The notes beneath the pieces are model-generated. The model had not been told where the DNA came from. It did not search any database and saw only the letters and a list, made by a program, of their open reading frames with translations. 64,000 bases of DNA. It comes from Erythrobacter sp. SD-21 (GTDB taxonomy: Bacteria; Pseudomonadota; Alphaproteobacteria; Sphingomonadales; Sphingomonadaceae). Positions within the stretch are counted from its first letter, which is position 1, and every line of letters begins with the position of its first letter. The stretch covers positions 1 through 64,000 of the forward strand of contig NZ_ABCG01000006.1 in the NCBI RefSeq assembly GCF_000181515.1. The letters run 5' to 3'. Below, in pieces: positions 37,700 through 46,954 of the stretch. The position numbers and the translations under genes are program-made.

Positions 37700-38130
37700 T
37701 GCTGCCCGGATTTCCCGACGCCGCCCCGCTCGACGGCCTCTTCGGCGGTCTTCTGATTGGCCTCGCCGCAGCGCTCATGCTGCTGGGCGCAGGCCGTATC
37801 GCGGGCGTTTCCGGCATCGTCGGCCGCGCCTTTGGCATCAACGACAGCGGAATGTCGCCCTCCAGCGCGTGGATGTTCGTCATCGGATTGCCGCTGGGCG
37901 CAGGCCTCGTCGCGCTTCTCAAGGGTGGCCTCGAGCCTCAGTTCATGCCGCTTCCCGTGCTGGCCGTGGCCGGTGTCATCGTGGGCTTCGGCGCACGACT
38001 CGGCAGCGGCTGCACCAGCGGCCATGGCGTGTGCGGGGTCAGCCGGTTTTCGCAGCGCTCCATCGTCGCGACGATCACCTTCATGGCCGCCGGTATCGCG
38101 ACGGTCGCGGTCATGGGAGCCTTCGCATGA
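37699..38130 (+). CDS. YeeE/YedE (DUF395) half transporter 1
   Basis: 143 aa, four TM helices, with the family motif GARLGSGCTSGHGVCG. Members import thiosulfate or related sulfur species through conserved Cys; the Cys in GSGCTSGHG is present. Starts inside the stop of blh and overlaps the next gene as ATGA, so tightly coupled. Confidence 0.9.
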   Translation: MLPGFPDAAPLDGLFGGLLIGLAAALMLLGAGRIAGVSGIVGRAFGINDSGMSPSSAWMFVIGLPLGAGLVALLKGGLEPQFMPLPVLAVAGVIVGFGARLGSGCTSGHGVCGVSRFSQRSIVATITFMAAGIATVAVMGAFA

Positions 38131-38567
38131 TCCGCACCTATCTTCCCCCGCTCGTGTCCGGCACGCTGTTCGGAGCAGGCCTTGCGCTCGGCGGCATGAC
38201 CGATCCGGCGCGCGTGCGCGGCTTCCTCAATATCTTCGGCGGCTGGGACCCGACGCTGGCCTTCGTCATGGGCGGCGCGGTCATCGTCATGGCCATCGCC
38301 TGGCGTTTCGTTCCGCGCATGCGCCACCCGCTGTTCGCCGGCGAATTTGCCCTGCCCGAACGCAGCGACATGACCCCGCGACTGATTGCCGGAGCGACGC
38401 TGTTCGGTATCGGCTGGGGCATGGCCGGCCTGTGCCCCGGGCCCGGTATCGCCTCGTTCGCCATCGCTCCGCTGGAGGCGACCGTGTTCTCGACCGCCCT
38501 GCTCGCGGGCCTCGCGCTCAACCGCATGGTGTTCGACAGCCCCGCAAAGGAAACTGCCCATGGATAG
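38127..38567 (+). CDS. YeeE/YedE (DUF395) half transporter 2
   Basis: 146 aa, four TM helices. Second half of the pair: SGTLFGAGLALGGMTDP and GIGWGMAGLCPGPGIAS with a conserved Cys. The two halves together match one full-length YeeE-type transporter. Overlaps the following gene start by 8 bp. Confidence 0.9.
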   Translation: MIRTYLPPLVSGTLFGAGLALGGMTDPARVRGFLNIFGGWDPTLAFVMGGAVIVMAIAWRFVPRMRHPLFAGEFALPERSDMTPRLIAGATLFGIGWGMAGLCPGPGIASFAIAPLEATVFSTALLAGLALNRMVFDSPAKETAHG

Positions 38568-38967
38568 CAATCAGCTTACCGACCACCTGTGTGTGCGAGG
38601 GCAGGTAACGCCCGAAGATGTCGCAGCGGCCAAAGACGCAGGCTTCACCCGCATCGTATGCAACCGTCCCGACGGCGAGGCCGAGGGGCAGCCGGACGCC
38701 GAGGATATTCGCGAGGCCGCCGAAGCTTGCGGTCTCACTTTCTCCTACATTCCGGTTAGCCCCGGCGGCATTACGCCGGAGGCGGTGCAGCAGCAGGCTG
38801 AGGCACTGCGCGAAGCGGATGGCAAGGTGCTGGCCTATTACGGCAGCGGCAAGCGCGCCACCGTGCTTTGGGCTCTGTGCAATCCGGAAGGTTTGAGCGT
38901 TGACGAACGCCTCGAGCGGGCGAAACGCGCCGGACACGATTTGTCGGAACTGCGCGACCGGCTTTAG
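38560..38967 (+). CDS. TIGR01244/Blh phosphatase-rhodanese-like domain protein, catalytic Cys missing
   Basis: 135 aa. Family start LTDHLCVRGQ and INRPDGE-like CNRPDGEAEGQ. The active loop, normally Cys-Arg-Ser-Gly-Thr-Arg, reads Tyr94-Gly-Ser-Gly97-Lys-Arg99 here, so the persulfide-carrying or phosphatase Cys is replaced by Tyr (TAC; one base from TGC). In other organisms this domain is fused or adjacent to the ETHE1-like enzyme. Either an inactive relic or a non-catalytic partner. Confidence 0.8.
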   Translation: MDSNQLTDHLCVRGQVTPEDVAAAKDAGFTRIVCNRPDGEAEGQPDAEDIREAAEACGLTFSYIPVSPGGITPEAVQQQAEALREADGKVLAYYGSGKRATVLWALCNPEGLSVDERLERAKRAGHDLSELRDRL

Positions 38968-38979
38968 CGGCGGTGCGAC

Positions 38980-39309
38980 TTATTCGGCCGCTTCTTCGCC
39001 TTCCTCGTCGCAGGCGCAGAACTGGTCGTAGAGCGTGCCGATCACGGCTTTCACCTCTTCGCTGTCGAGACCGTAATAGACGAATTGCGAGCTGCGCCGA
39101 GTCTTCACCAGCCCTTCGCGCCGGAGTAGCGAGAGGTGCTGTGACAGGGCCGATTGCGATAGCGAGACATGTTTCGACATCTCGCCCACCGTCATCTCGC
39201 CCTGCGAGAGCTGGCACAGGATCATCAGCCGCGACTCGTTCGCCATCGATTTCAGCAGCGAAGTCGCGCGCGCGGCGTTCTTTCGCAATTCGTCCAATGG
39301 CATGTCCAC
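38980..39309 (-). CDS. bigR: ArsR family persulfide-responsive repressor (BigR/SqrR type)
   Basis: 109 aa winged-helix repressor: HTH LSQSALSQHLSLLRREGLV. Cys32 (LMILCQL) and Cys98/Cys100 (DQFCAC) match the paired thiols of BigR/SqrR that form a disulfide or tetrasulfide on sulfide exposure, releasing DNA. GTG start with GGGGA upstream. Convergent with the TIGR01244-type gene; its probable target is the operator at 36731-36750. Confidence 0.88.
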   Translation of the reverse strand: MDMPLDELRKNAARATSLLKSMANESRLMILCQLSQGEMTVGEMSKHVSLSQSALSQHLSLLRREGLVKTRRSSQFVYYGLDSEEVKAVIGTLYDQFCACDEEGEEAAE

Positions 39310-39517
39310 GTCTGGATCCCCCTAATCGCCGTCTCCCCGACGGCCATTTCGTAGCCCGATAGTATCCCGCAGCGCTCGCAGGTGCAACGAAGGCTTTCTC
39401 TTGTAACGATTTGCAGAGCCTGCTTCGCGCAGCACCGACAGCGGGGCGAGAACCATGGCTGTTGCAATTGCGCCCCGTTTGGCTTTGTGTAGCGGCGAGG
39501 ATTTTGGGAGAGACTGA

Positions 39518-40594
39518 GTGAGCAACGGACCGCTGACAGGCCTTCGTGTCGTCGAATTCCAGGGCATCGGGCCGGGGCCGCATGTCGCCATGCTGCTGGC
39601 CGATCTGGGCGCCGAGGTGGTGCGCATCGAGCGGCCGGGCCACCAGCCGATGAACGCCGTGGTCGAGCGTGCGCGCCACCGTGCGGCGGTCGATCTGAAG
39701 AGCGAAGAGGGGAAGGCCTTCGTAAAGCAGGCCCTCGCCGCGGCAGACGTGCTGGTGGAAGGGTTCCGTCCCGGCGTGATGGAGCGGCTGGGACTGGGCC
39801 CCGACGAAATGCTGAAGCTCAACCCGCGCCTTGTGTACGCGCGCATGACCGGTTGGGGGCAGGATGGCCCGCTAGCGCAGGCGGCGGGGCACGACCTCAA
39901 CTACATCGCCATCACTGGCGCGCTCGACAGCATCGGGGCGAAGGGCGAACTGCCGGTCCCGCCGCAAAACCTCGTCGGCGATTTCGGCGGTGGGTCGATG
40001 TATTGCGCCTTTGGCATCCTCGCCGCGCTCTACGAGCGCGAGGTTAGCGGCAAGGGGCAAGTGGTCGACGCGGCCATCGTCGATGGCGTGACCAGCCTGA
40101 TGAGCTTCTTCTACGGCCAGCCGCATAGCGCCTTGCGCACCACCGAGCGCGGCGCAGGCTTGCTGGGCGGCGCGGCGCATTTCTACCGCTGCTATGAATG
40201 CGCGGATGGCAAGGAAGTCAGCGTCGGGGCCATCGAGCCGCAGTTCTATGCCGAACTTCTCGCCCGCGCCGATGCGCCCAAGGAGTTGGCCGATGGCCAG
40301 CTCGATACCTCCAATTGGGACGATTACACCGAAAAGCTCGCCGCGCTGTTCAAGACCAAGACTCAGGCCGAATGGGCTGCGCTGCTCGAAGGAACCGACG
40401 CCTGCTTCGCGCCTGTGGTCCCACTCGACGAGGCGAAGGACCATCCGCACATGAAGGCGCGGGGGGCGTTCGTCGATCACGGCGGCCGCTCGCACACCGC
40501 ACCCGCGCCGCGCTTCGACCGGACACCGGGCGTCATTCGCGACAGTGCTGAAGACGGCGAAGAGGTGGTGGCGCGCTGGTCGCAAGGGAGCTAG
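39518..40594 (+). CDS. CaiB/BaiF CoA-transferase family protein (alpha-methylacyl-CoA racemase-like)
   Basis: 358 aa. GTG start with GGGAG 8 nt upstream. Carries the racemase-type GHDLNYIAITGAL and LVGDFGGGSMYC, the His and Asp expected in alpha-methylacyl-CoA racemase, which epimerises 2-methylacyl-CoA in branched lipid breakdown. Followed by ALDH and MaoC genes, suggesting an acyl-CoA degradation unit. Confidence 0.85.
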   Translation: MSNGPLTGLRVVEFQGIGPGPHVAMLLADLGAEVVRIERPGHQPMNAVVERARHRAAVDLKSEEGKAFVKQALAAADVLVEGFRPGVMERLGLGPDEMLKLNPRLVYARMTGWGQDGPLAQAAGHDLNYIAITGALDSIGAKGELPVPPQNLVGDFGGGSMYCAFGILAALYEREVSGKGQVVDAAIVDGVTSLMSFFYGQPHSALRTTERGAGLLGGAAHFYRCYECADGKEVSVGAIEPQFYAELLARADAPKELADGQLDTSNWDDYTEKLAALFKTKTQAEWAALLEGTDACFAPVVPLDEAKDHPHMKARGAFVDHGGRSHTAPAPRFDRTPGVIRDSAEDGEEVVARWSQGS

Positions 40595-40622
40595 AGAGCC
40601 GCGCATAAGGAGAGAGATTCCC

Positions 40623-42044
40623 ATGCGCGATTGCACTAAGTTCTACATCGACGGCCAGTGGGTCGACCCGGTCACCGAAAACACGCAGGCCGTCGAAAAT
40701 CCCGCCACCGAAGAAACCATCGGCCACATCAGCTTCGGCACCAAGGCCGATGTCGACAAGGCCGTGGCTGCCGCGCGCCGCGCGTTCGAGAGCTTCAGCC
40801 AGACCACCAAGGAAGAGCGTCTCACCTTGCTACGCGCCATCCAGGCCGAGATTGCCAACCGCAAGGACGATCTTGCGCTCGCCGTGAGTGAGGAAATGGG
40901 CGCGCCGATGAGCCTCGCCAACGGCCCGCATACCGGCCTTCTCGCTGGCCACTGCCAGACCGCCATCGAGGTCCTCGAAGGCTTCGAATTCGAACGCCAG
41001 GACGGCCCGACGCTCCATGTCTGGGAGCCGATCGGCGTGGTCGGCATGATTACGCCGTGGAACTGGCCGCTGAACCAGATCGCCTGCAAGGTCTTCCCCG
41101 CGCTGGCGACGGGCAGCACGATGATCCTGAAGCCCAGCGAGATCGCGCCCTTCGACGCCTACATCTTTGCAGAGATCATGGACGCGGCAGGCGTGCCTGC
41201 GGGCGTGTTCAACCTCGTCAATGGTGACGGGCCGGGTGTGGGCGAAGCGATGAGTGGCCATCCCGACATCGATATGATCAGCTTCACCGGCTCGACCCGC
41301 GCAGGCGTACTCATCGCCAAGAATGCCGCCGACACGGTCAAGCGCGTGGCGCAGGAACTGGGCGGCAAGAGCCCCAATATCATCCTCGACGACAGCGCCT
41401 TCACCAAGTCGGTCATGCGCGGCACCACCGCCATGATGGGCAATTCGGGCCAGACCTGCACGGCGCCGAGCCGTATGCTTGTCCCGCACAAGCGCATGGA
41501 AGAAGCCAAGGCCGCCGCGAAGGAAGCCGCGGAGGGTGTCATCCCCGGCGACCCCAAGGGCAACGCCACAATCGGACCGGTCGTTTCCAAGGCCCAGTGG
41601 GACAAGATCCAGGGCCTCATCCAGAAGGGCATCGACGAAGGCGCAACGCTGGTCGCGGGCGGCCCCGGCAAGCCCGAGGGGCTGGAAACGGGCCACTACG
41701 TCAAGCCAACCGTTTTCGCCGACGTCACCAACGACATGACCATCGCGCGCGAGGAAATCTTCGGCCCCGTCCTCGCGATGATCGGCTATGACGATTACGA
41801 CGACGCCATCCGCATCTCGAATGACACCGAATACGGCCTCGCCAGCCACATCATGGGCGAGGATATCGAAACCGCGAAGAAGCTCGCCAAGCGCATCCGT
41901 GCAGGCCGTGTCGCCATCAACGGCGGCTACGACATGAACGCGGCCTTTGGCGGCTACAAGAAGTCGGGCAACGGCCGCGAATGGGGCGAGTGGGGCTTTC
42001 ACGACTTCCTCGAGGTAAAGGCCGTCATGGGCACGGGCGCGTAA
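40623..42044 (+). CDS. Aldehyde dehydrogenase family protein
   Basis: 473 aa, NAD(P)-dependent. Oxyanion Asn in TPWNWPLNQ, general base Glu245 in QELGGKSPN, nucleophile Cys279 in [11 protein letters not shown] at 40623 with AAGGAG upstream. Oxidises an unknown aldehyde; sits between CaiB and MaoC genes and its stop overlaps the MaoC ATG (TAATG). Confidence 0.95.
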   Translation: MRDCTKFYIDGQWVDPVTENTQAVENPATEETIGHISFGTKADVDKAVAAARRAFESFSQTTKEERLTLLRAIQAEIANRKDDLALAVSEEMGAPMSLANGPHTGLLAGHCQTAIEVLEGFEFERQDGPTLHVWEPIGVVGMITPWNWPLNQIACKVFPALATGSTMILKPSEIAPFDAYIFAEIMDAAGVPAGVFNLVNGDGPGVGEAMSGHPDIDMISFTGSTRAGVLIAKNAADTVKRVAQELGGKSPNIILDDSAFTKSVMRGTTAMMGNSGQTCTAPSRMLVPHKRMEEAKAAAKEAAEGVIPGDPKGNATIGPVVSKAQWDKIQGLIQKGIDEGATLVAGGPGKPEGLETGHYVKPTVFADVTNDMTIAREEIFGPVLAMIGYDDYDDAIRISNDTEYGLASHIMGEDIETAKKLAKRIRAGRVAINGGYDMNAAFGGYKKSGNGREWGEWGFHDFLEVKAVMGTGA

Positions 42045-42493
42045 TGGCGGGCAGGCACTTCGACGAATGGCAGGTCGGCGACAAGCTGACCCATGAAATT
42101 CGCCGCACGGTGACCGAGGCGGACAACCTCTTCTTCACCGTGATGACCCACAATCCGCAGCCGCTTCACCTCGATGTGGAAGCGGCCCGGGAAAGTGAAT
42201 TCGGCCAGATTTTGGTCAACGGGACCTACACCTTCTCGCTGATGGTGGGGCTGAGCGTCGGCGACACCACGCTCGGTACCCTTGTGGCCAATCTCGGTTA
42301 CGACAAGCTGGTGATGCCCAAGCCCGTCTTCATCGGCGACACGCTGCACGCCACCAGCGAAGTGATCGCGCTTCGCGAAAGCAAGTCGCGCCCGGACACC
42401 GGCATCGTCACCTTCCTGCACGAGGCGGTGAACCAGCGCGGCGAGGTCGTGTGCCGCTGCGAACGCTCGGCGCTGCTCAAGAAAAGCGCCTGA
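42044..42493 (+). CDS. MaoC family dehydratase
   Basis: 149 aa hot-dog fold. Hydratase motif: HNPQPLHLD with catalytic-type His, then [13 protein letters not shown]. Likely hydrates or dehydrates enoyl/hydroxyacyl-CoA. Translationally coupled to the aldehyde dehydrogenase. Confidence 0.92.
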   Translation: MAGRHFDEWQVGDKLTHEIRRTVTEADNLFFTVMTHNPQPLHLDVEAARESEFGQILVNGTYTFSLMVGLSVGDTTLGTLVANLGYDKLVMPKPVFIGDTLHATSEVIALRESKSRPDTGIVTFLHEAVNQRGEVVCRCERSALLKKSA

Positions 42494-42511
42494 TCACGGG
42501 CGCTTGCACCC

Positions 42512-42553
42512 ATTCCTCCCCTTCGCGCGTTGACGGGCGAAGGGGAAAGGAAT
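42512..42553 (+). promoter_or_regulatory. Long hairpin sequestering the exoD ribosome site and start codon
   Basis: ATTCCTCCCCTTCGC (42512-42526) pairs with GCGAAGGGG (42537-42545) and, after a 2-nt AA bulge, AGGAAT (42548-42553). The right arm contains the purine-rich ribosome site and the first two bases of the exoD ATG (42552). Loop of 10 nt. Also placed to act on maoC-exoD readthrough. Confidence 0.65.
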
Positions 42554-43229
42554 GAGCGAAGCGAAAGACGGCAAGGATCCCGAAGGCGTCGAGGACGTCA
42601 TCGGCGAGCTCGACGAGCTGGCGGCCGGCAGCGATGAAGTCTGCATCGGCGAGGTGCTCGACGACTTCGGCGCGCGCAGCTTCGGCCCCGTGATCATGAT
42701 CTTCGCCCTCATCGAAATCACGCCCATCGGCGCCATTCCCGGCGTGCCCACCGCGCTCGCCTCCATTATCGCGCTGATCGCTTTGCAACTGCTCTTTGGC
42801 AAGGACCATATCTGGATGCCGCAGTTCATCCAGAACCGTTCGGTGGAGTCGAAGAGATTACACAAGGCCATCGGCAAGCTGCGAGGGGTGGCTCACTGGC
42901 TCGACGAACACAGCAGGGACCGGCTCAGCGCGCTTACCGAAGGCGTGTGGCTGAAGATCGCCGCGCTGGCGATCCTGATCCTGTGCATCACCGTCACGCC
43001 GCTCGAAGTGCTGCCCTTCGCCAGTTCGGGCCCCATGCTAGCCATTGCCGCCATTGGCCTTGCGCTGATCGTGCGCGACGGACTGGTCATGCTCTTCGCC
43101 CTCGCGCTGGCCATCGCCGCGCTGGGCGGCGGGACCTATTACTACTACACCTCCGAGGAGGAGGAGGGCGAGAGCTCGGGCGGTATGGTGCTTGTGCAGC
43201 CAACCGATGGAGCGAGCCGCTTGACCTGA
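42552..43229 (+). CDS. exoD: Exopolysaccharide synthesis ExoD family membrane protein
   Basis: 225 aa. Family features: IGEVLDDFGARSFGPVIMIFALIEI followed by the TPIGAIPGVPT turn, then three further TM helices near 130-200 and an acidic tail. ExoD affects exopolysaccharide production and alkali tolerance in rhizobia; mechanism unknown. Its start lies in a hairpin. Confidence 0.9.
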   Translation: MSEAKDGKDPEGVEDVIGELDELAAGSDEVCIGEVLDDFGARSFGPVIMIFALIEITPIGAIPGVPTALASIIALIALQLLFGKDHIWMPQFIQNRSVESKRLHKAIGKLRGVAHWLDEHSRDRLSALTEGVWLKIAALAILILCITVTPLEVLPFASSGPMLAIAAIGLALIVRDGLVMLFALALAIAALGGGTYYYYTSEEEEGESSGGMVLVQPTDGASRLT

Positions 43230-43270
43230 TCCCATAGGCAGGCGCACAGTCCGCATCGGGAGGAGAGCCG

Positions 43271-45211
43271 ATGCGATATCTGTTGGCACTGGGATCGGCG
43301 GGCCTCTTGCTCGCGAGCTGTTCGGACGGCGCGCCGGGCGAGGCCACCGAGGCCCAGCAAGGCGATGGCACCGACACGGTGGAGCTCGCCGAATTTCCCG
43401 ACCGGCCCTATTGGGGCGACACCCACCTACACACCGATGTCTCGGTCGACGCCTTCGGGTTCGGCGTGCGCCTTGGACCGGAAGAGGCCTTGCGCTTCGC
43501 CCGCGGCGAGGAAGTGACCGCCACCACGGGCATGAAGGCGCAGCTCGATCGCCCGCTCGATTTCCTCGTCATCGCCGACCATTCCGACGCCATGGGCGCG
43601 ACCCGCCGGCTTTACGACGCACCGCGCATGATGGTCCGCGATCCCACGCTCAGGCGCTGGTACGACATGATGCACGAGAGCCCGGAGCAATCGACCCGCG
43701 CGGTGGCCGAGCTTATAACCGCGGCGGCGAACAACGAGATTCCCGAAGCCTTCCGCGATCCCGAACGCCAGGCGGCGGCCACGCGCGAATTGTGGGACCG
43801 CCATCTCGACGTGCTCGACCGCTATAACGAGCCCGGCCGCTTCACGGCCTTCGCCGGGTTCGAATGGACGCTGATGCCCGGCGGCAACAACCTCCACCGA
43901 GTGGTCATGTTTCGCGACGGCAGCGCGCGGACGCGGCAAGTACTGCCGTTCCCCGGTATCGGCACGACGGTCGTGCAATTGTGGGACTATATGGATGCCT
44001 ATGAGGAGACGACCGGCGGCCGGGCGCTCGCCATCCCGCATAATTCGAACCTTTCCAACGGGATGATGTTCGAGCTCACCGGCCCGGATGGCGGGGCGAT
44101 GACGGCGCAATACGCACGCCGCCGCACCGCGCGCGAGCCGGTGGTCGAGGCGACCCAGATCAAGGGCGACAGCGAGACGCATCCCTTCCTCTCGCCAAAC
44201 GACGAATTCGCTGGCTTCGGCGTGGAAGGCTGGGACTTGGGCAACCTCCCGCTCACCGCGCGCAGCACGCCCGACATGTACGCGGGCAGCTATGTGCGCT
44301 CGGCCCTGCTGCGCGGGCTGACGCTGGAGGAGCAGCTCGGCGTCAATCCCTACGCCTTCGGCCTTGTCGGCTCGACCGACAGCCACACCGCGCTCGCCAC
44401 CGGCGACGAGGACAATTTTTTCGGCAAGCATACCGGGAACGAGCCGAGCGAAAACCGCGCGCTGACCTCGCAGAACCTCGGCACGCGGCAGGGGCGGTTC
44501 GGCTGGCACTACCTTGCCGGCGGCTATGCCGCCGCTTGGGCGAGAGGCAATACGCGTGCGGAAATCTTCGATGCCTTCCTTCGGCACGAGGTGTACGCCA
44601 CCACCGGTCCGCGGATGGTCGTGCGCCTGTTTGCGGGCTTCGATTTCTCCGAAGAGGACTGGGACGGCGACTGGGTGCGCGCCGGCTACACGCGCGGCGT
44701 GCCGATGGGTGGAGAGCTGGAAGATACGGGCCGCGCGCCGATCTTCCTGATCAGCGCGCTCAAGGACCCCGACGGGGCCAATCTCGACCGCGTGCAGGTG
44801 GTCAAGGGCTGGGTCGACGCGAGCGGCGCGGCGCAGGAGAAGGTCTACGACGTAGCCTGGAGCGAAAGGGAAATGGACGGCGCTTCGGATTCGCTTGTCC
44901 CGCCGGTGGGAGACACGGTCGATCGGGCCAAGGCCACTTACGAGAATTCGATCGGGGCCGCCCAATTGCGTGCCACCTGGACCGACCCCGACTACCGCCG
45001 CGGGCAGCGAGCCTTCTACTACGTGCGGGTGATCGAGATCCCGACACCGAGCTGGGTGCTCTACGACGCCGTGCGGTTCGGGTTGAAACTGCCCGCGAAC
45101 GTGGTCGAGGCGAACGTCATGCGGGAACGCGCCTATTCCTCGCCGGTCTGGCTGCGCCCTAAATCGCGCCCGCAAATCGGCGATGCGCCGCCGATCATGG
45201 AGGGCGAATGA
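43271..45211 (+). CDS. DUF3604 domain-containing lipoprotein
   Basis: 646 aa. Lipoprotein signal MRYLLALGSAGLLLASC. PHP-like metal motif YWGDTHLHTDVSVDA near residue 47, and later VIADHSDAMG and GLVGSTDSHTALA, all metal-ligand-like, so a predicted envelope phosphoesterase-type enzyme of unknown substrate. First of the DUF3604-PPIase-HupE row; its stop overlaps the next ATG. Confidence 0.92.
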   Translation: MRYLLALGSAGLLLASCSDGAPGEATEAQQGDGTDTVELAEFPDRPYWGDTHLHTDVSVDAFGFGVRLGPEEALRFARGEEVTATTGMKAQLDRPLDFLVIADHSDAMGATRRLYDAPRMMVRDPTLRRWYDMMHESPEQSTRAVAELITAAANNEIPEAFRDPERQAAATRELWDRHLDVLDRYNEPGRFTAFAGFEWTLMPGGNNLHRVVMFRDGSARTRQVLPFPGIGTTVVQLWDYMDAYEETTGGRALAIPHNSNLSNGMMFELTGPDGGAMTAQYARRRTAREPVVEATQIKGDSETHPFLSPNDEFAGFGVEGWDLGNLPLTARSTPDMYAGSYVRSALLRGLTLEEQLGVNPYAFGLVGSTDSHTALATGDEDNFFGKHTGNEPSENRALTSQNLGTRQGRFGWHYLAGGYAAAWARGNTRAEIFDAFLRHEVYATTGPRMVVRLFAGFDFSEEDWDGDWVRAGYTRGVPMGGELEDTGRAPIFLISALKDPDGANLDRVQVVKGWVDASGAAQEKVYDVAWSEREMDGASDSLVPPVGDTVDRAKATYENSIGAAQLRATWTDPDYRRGQRAFYYVRVIEIPTPSWVLYDAVRFGLKLPANVVEANVMRERAYSSPVWLRPKSRPQIGDAPPIMEGE

Positions 45212-45989
45212 TCCGAGCCGCGTTGCGCGATCCGCTTGCGCATTCCTCCTCGCCGGGGCAGCGATCTGGGGCGTGCTGGCGCTTGTTGGCGAGCCGGTCG
45301 ATCCGTCCGAGCGCAGCATCACGCTGAGCCGCGAGCAGCAGGCCGGTCTTGCGCTCGCCTTCGAGCGGACGATGGGCCGCGCGCCGACCGACGCCGAACT
45401 CGACGCGCGTATCGGCCAATGGGTGCGCGAGGAAGTGCTTTACCGCGAGGCACTGAGGCTCGGACTCGATCGCGGCGACCCGGTGGTAAGGCGCAGGCTG
45501 GCGAGCAAGATGGACGAGCTGGCCAGTGCCGAAGTGGAAACCGCTGCCGTGTCCGACGATGTCCTTTCCCGTTGGCTCCAGGACCACCCCGGGCGGTTTG
45601 CCGAAGGCGAACGTTTCACGTTTTCGCACAGCTACTATCCCGATGAGGATGCGTTGCATTCCGCCCTCGACGGGGACGGGCGCGAGGAAGGTTTCCCGAT
45701 CTCGTTGCCGCCGCGCATGGACGGGGCGAGCTATGAAGAGGTCAAGGCTGTGTTCGGTAGCAAATTCGCAGCCCGGATTGCCCGGATGAAACCGACCCGC
45801 AGTGCGCAGCTGCAATCGGGTTTCGGCTGGCACCTCGTCGACCTCGAAGAGCGGACCCGGGGCCGCGCGCGCCCGCTTGGCGATATGCGCGAACGAGTCG
45901 AAGCCGACTGGCGCAGCAGCACCGCCGCCGCGCGCCGCGAGAAAGCCTTCGACCTGCTGCACAAGGCCTACACGGTCGATATCGAATGA
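45208..45989 (+). CDS. PpiC-like peptidyl-prolyl isomerase domain protein with apparent N-terminal frameshift
   Basis: The expected start ATG at 45208 (ATGA overlap with DUF3604) reads MIRAALRDPLAH and then loses frame; the membrane anchor FLLAGAAIWGVLALVG and everything after it are in the +1 frame to 45989. Adding one T in the short run at 45243-45244 restores MIRAALRDPLAHFLLAGA, the usual N-terminus of this family. As written, the downstream frame only opens from an ATG at 45183 inside the DUF3604 gene. The body is a parvulin-related periplasmic chaperone-like domain, anchored in the inner membrane. True mutation or sequencing error cannot be told apart here. Confidence 0.75.
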
Positions 45990-46954
45990 TCCGCTGGCTG
46001 TTGGCCTGGCTGCTGGCGGTGATCCCGGCCCCGCTGCTCGCGGACGAGCTGCGGCCGGTTTCGATCTACTTCAAGCAGGTCGGGCAGGCCGAATGGTCGC
46101 TTGGCTGGAGGCAGCCGGTTGTCCCGGGTGCGACCGCCGACACGGTTGTCCCGATCCTGCCGGACACTTGTCACATGGCCGAAAAGCCCGTCTACGATGT
46201 AACCCCCATCGCTGTCGGTGGCCGAGCAAGGGTCATGTGCGAGGGAACGCTGGACACGCGCGCCTTGGGTTGGGACTTTGCAACGCCGGGTGAAGCGATC
46301 CTGCGGGTCGCCCCGCTCGGCAGGTCGATGCAGGTCCATAGGCTGACACCCGAAAAGCCCATGGCGGTCATCCAGCCGCGCGCCAGTGCCGCGCAGGTCT
46401 GGCGAAGCTATTTCCGCATCGGCGTCGAGCACATACTCGAGGGCTGGGACCACCTGCTTTTCGTGATCGCGCTGGTGCTGCTGGTCGGCCGCGGCTGGGC
46501 GGTGGTGAAGGCGGCGACGGCCTTTACCGTGGCGCATTCGCTGACGCTGGCGGCGGTGACGCTCGGCGTCGCCGGCCTGCCGCAGCGACCGGTGGAGGTG
46601 CTCATCGCGCTGTCGATCGTCTTCCTCGCGGTGGAGGTCGCACGCGGGACGAAGGATACGCTGACCCGCCGCCTGCCCTGGCTGGTCGCCTTCCTCTTCG
46701 GCCTCTTCCATGGTTTCGGCTTCGCCGGCGCCTTACGCGAAATCGGCCTCCCTGAAGGAGAGGTGCCCGCGGCCCTCATCAGCTTCAACCTCGGTGTGGA
46801 AGCGGGGCAATTGCTCGTCATTGGCCTCGCGCTCATGGTGCTGGCCGCAATCCGCCGCGCCCGACCGGCGGCCGAAACGCCGGCCCTGCGCTTCGCTTCC
46901 TATGCGATCGGAATTACCGGTGCCTACTGGCTGGTCGACCGGCTGGTCGGCTGA
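45986..46954 (+). CDS. HupE/UreJ family membrane protein
   Basis: 322 aa: signal peptide, periplasmic domain of about 120 residues, then HILEGWDHLLFVIALVLL and five to six TM helices with VAHSLTLA and FGLFHGFGFAGAL. Family members are candidate nickel or cobalt permeases, though this long form has an unproven substrate. ATG overlaps the PPIase stop (ATGA). Its 3' end overlaps the convergent nodT-like gene by 31 bp. Confidence 0.9.
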   Translation: MIRWLLAWLLAVIPAPLLADELRPVSIYFKQVGQAEWSLGWRQPVVPGATADTVVPILPDTCHMAEKPVYDVTPIAVGGRARVMCEGTLDTRALGWDFATPGEAILRVAPLGRSMQVHRLTPEKPMAVIQPRASAAQVWRSYFRIGVEHILEGWDHLLFVIALVLLVGRGWAVVKAATAFTVAHSLTLAAVTLGVAGLPQRPVEVLIALSIVFLAVEVARGTKDTLTRRLPWLVAFLFGLFHGFGFAGALREIGLPEGEVPAALISFNLGVEAGQLLVIGLALMVLAAIRRARPAAETPALRFASYAIGITGAYWLVDRLVG

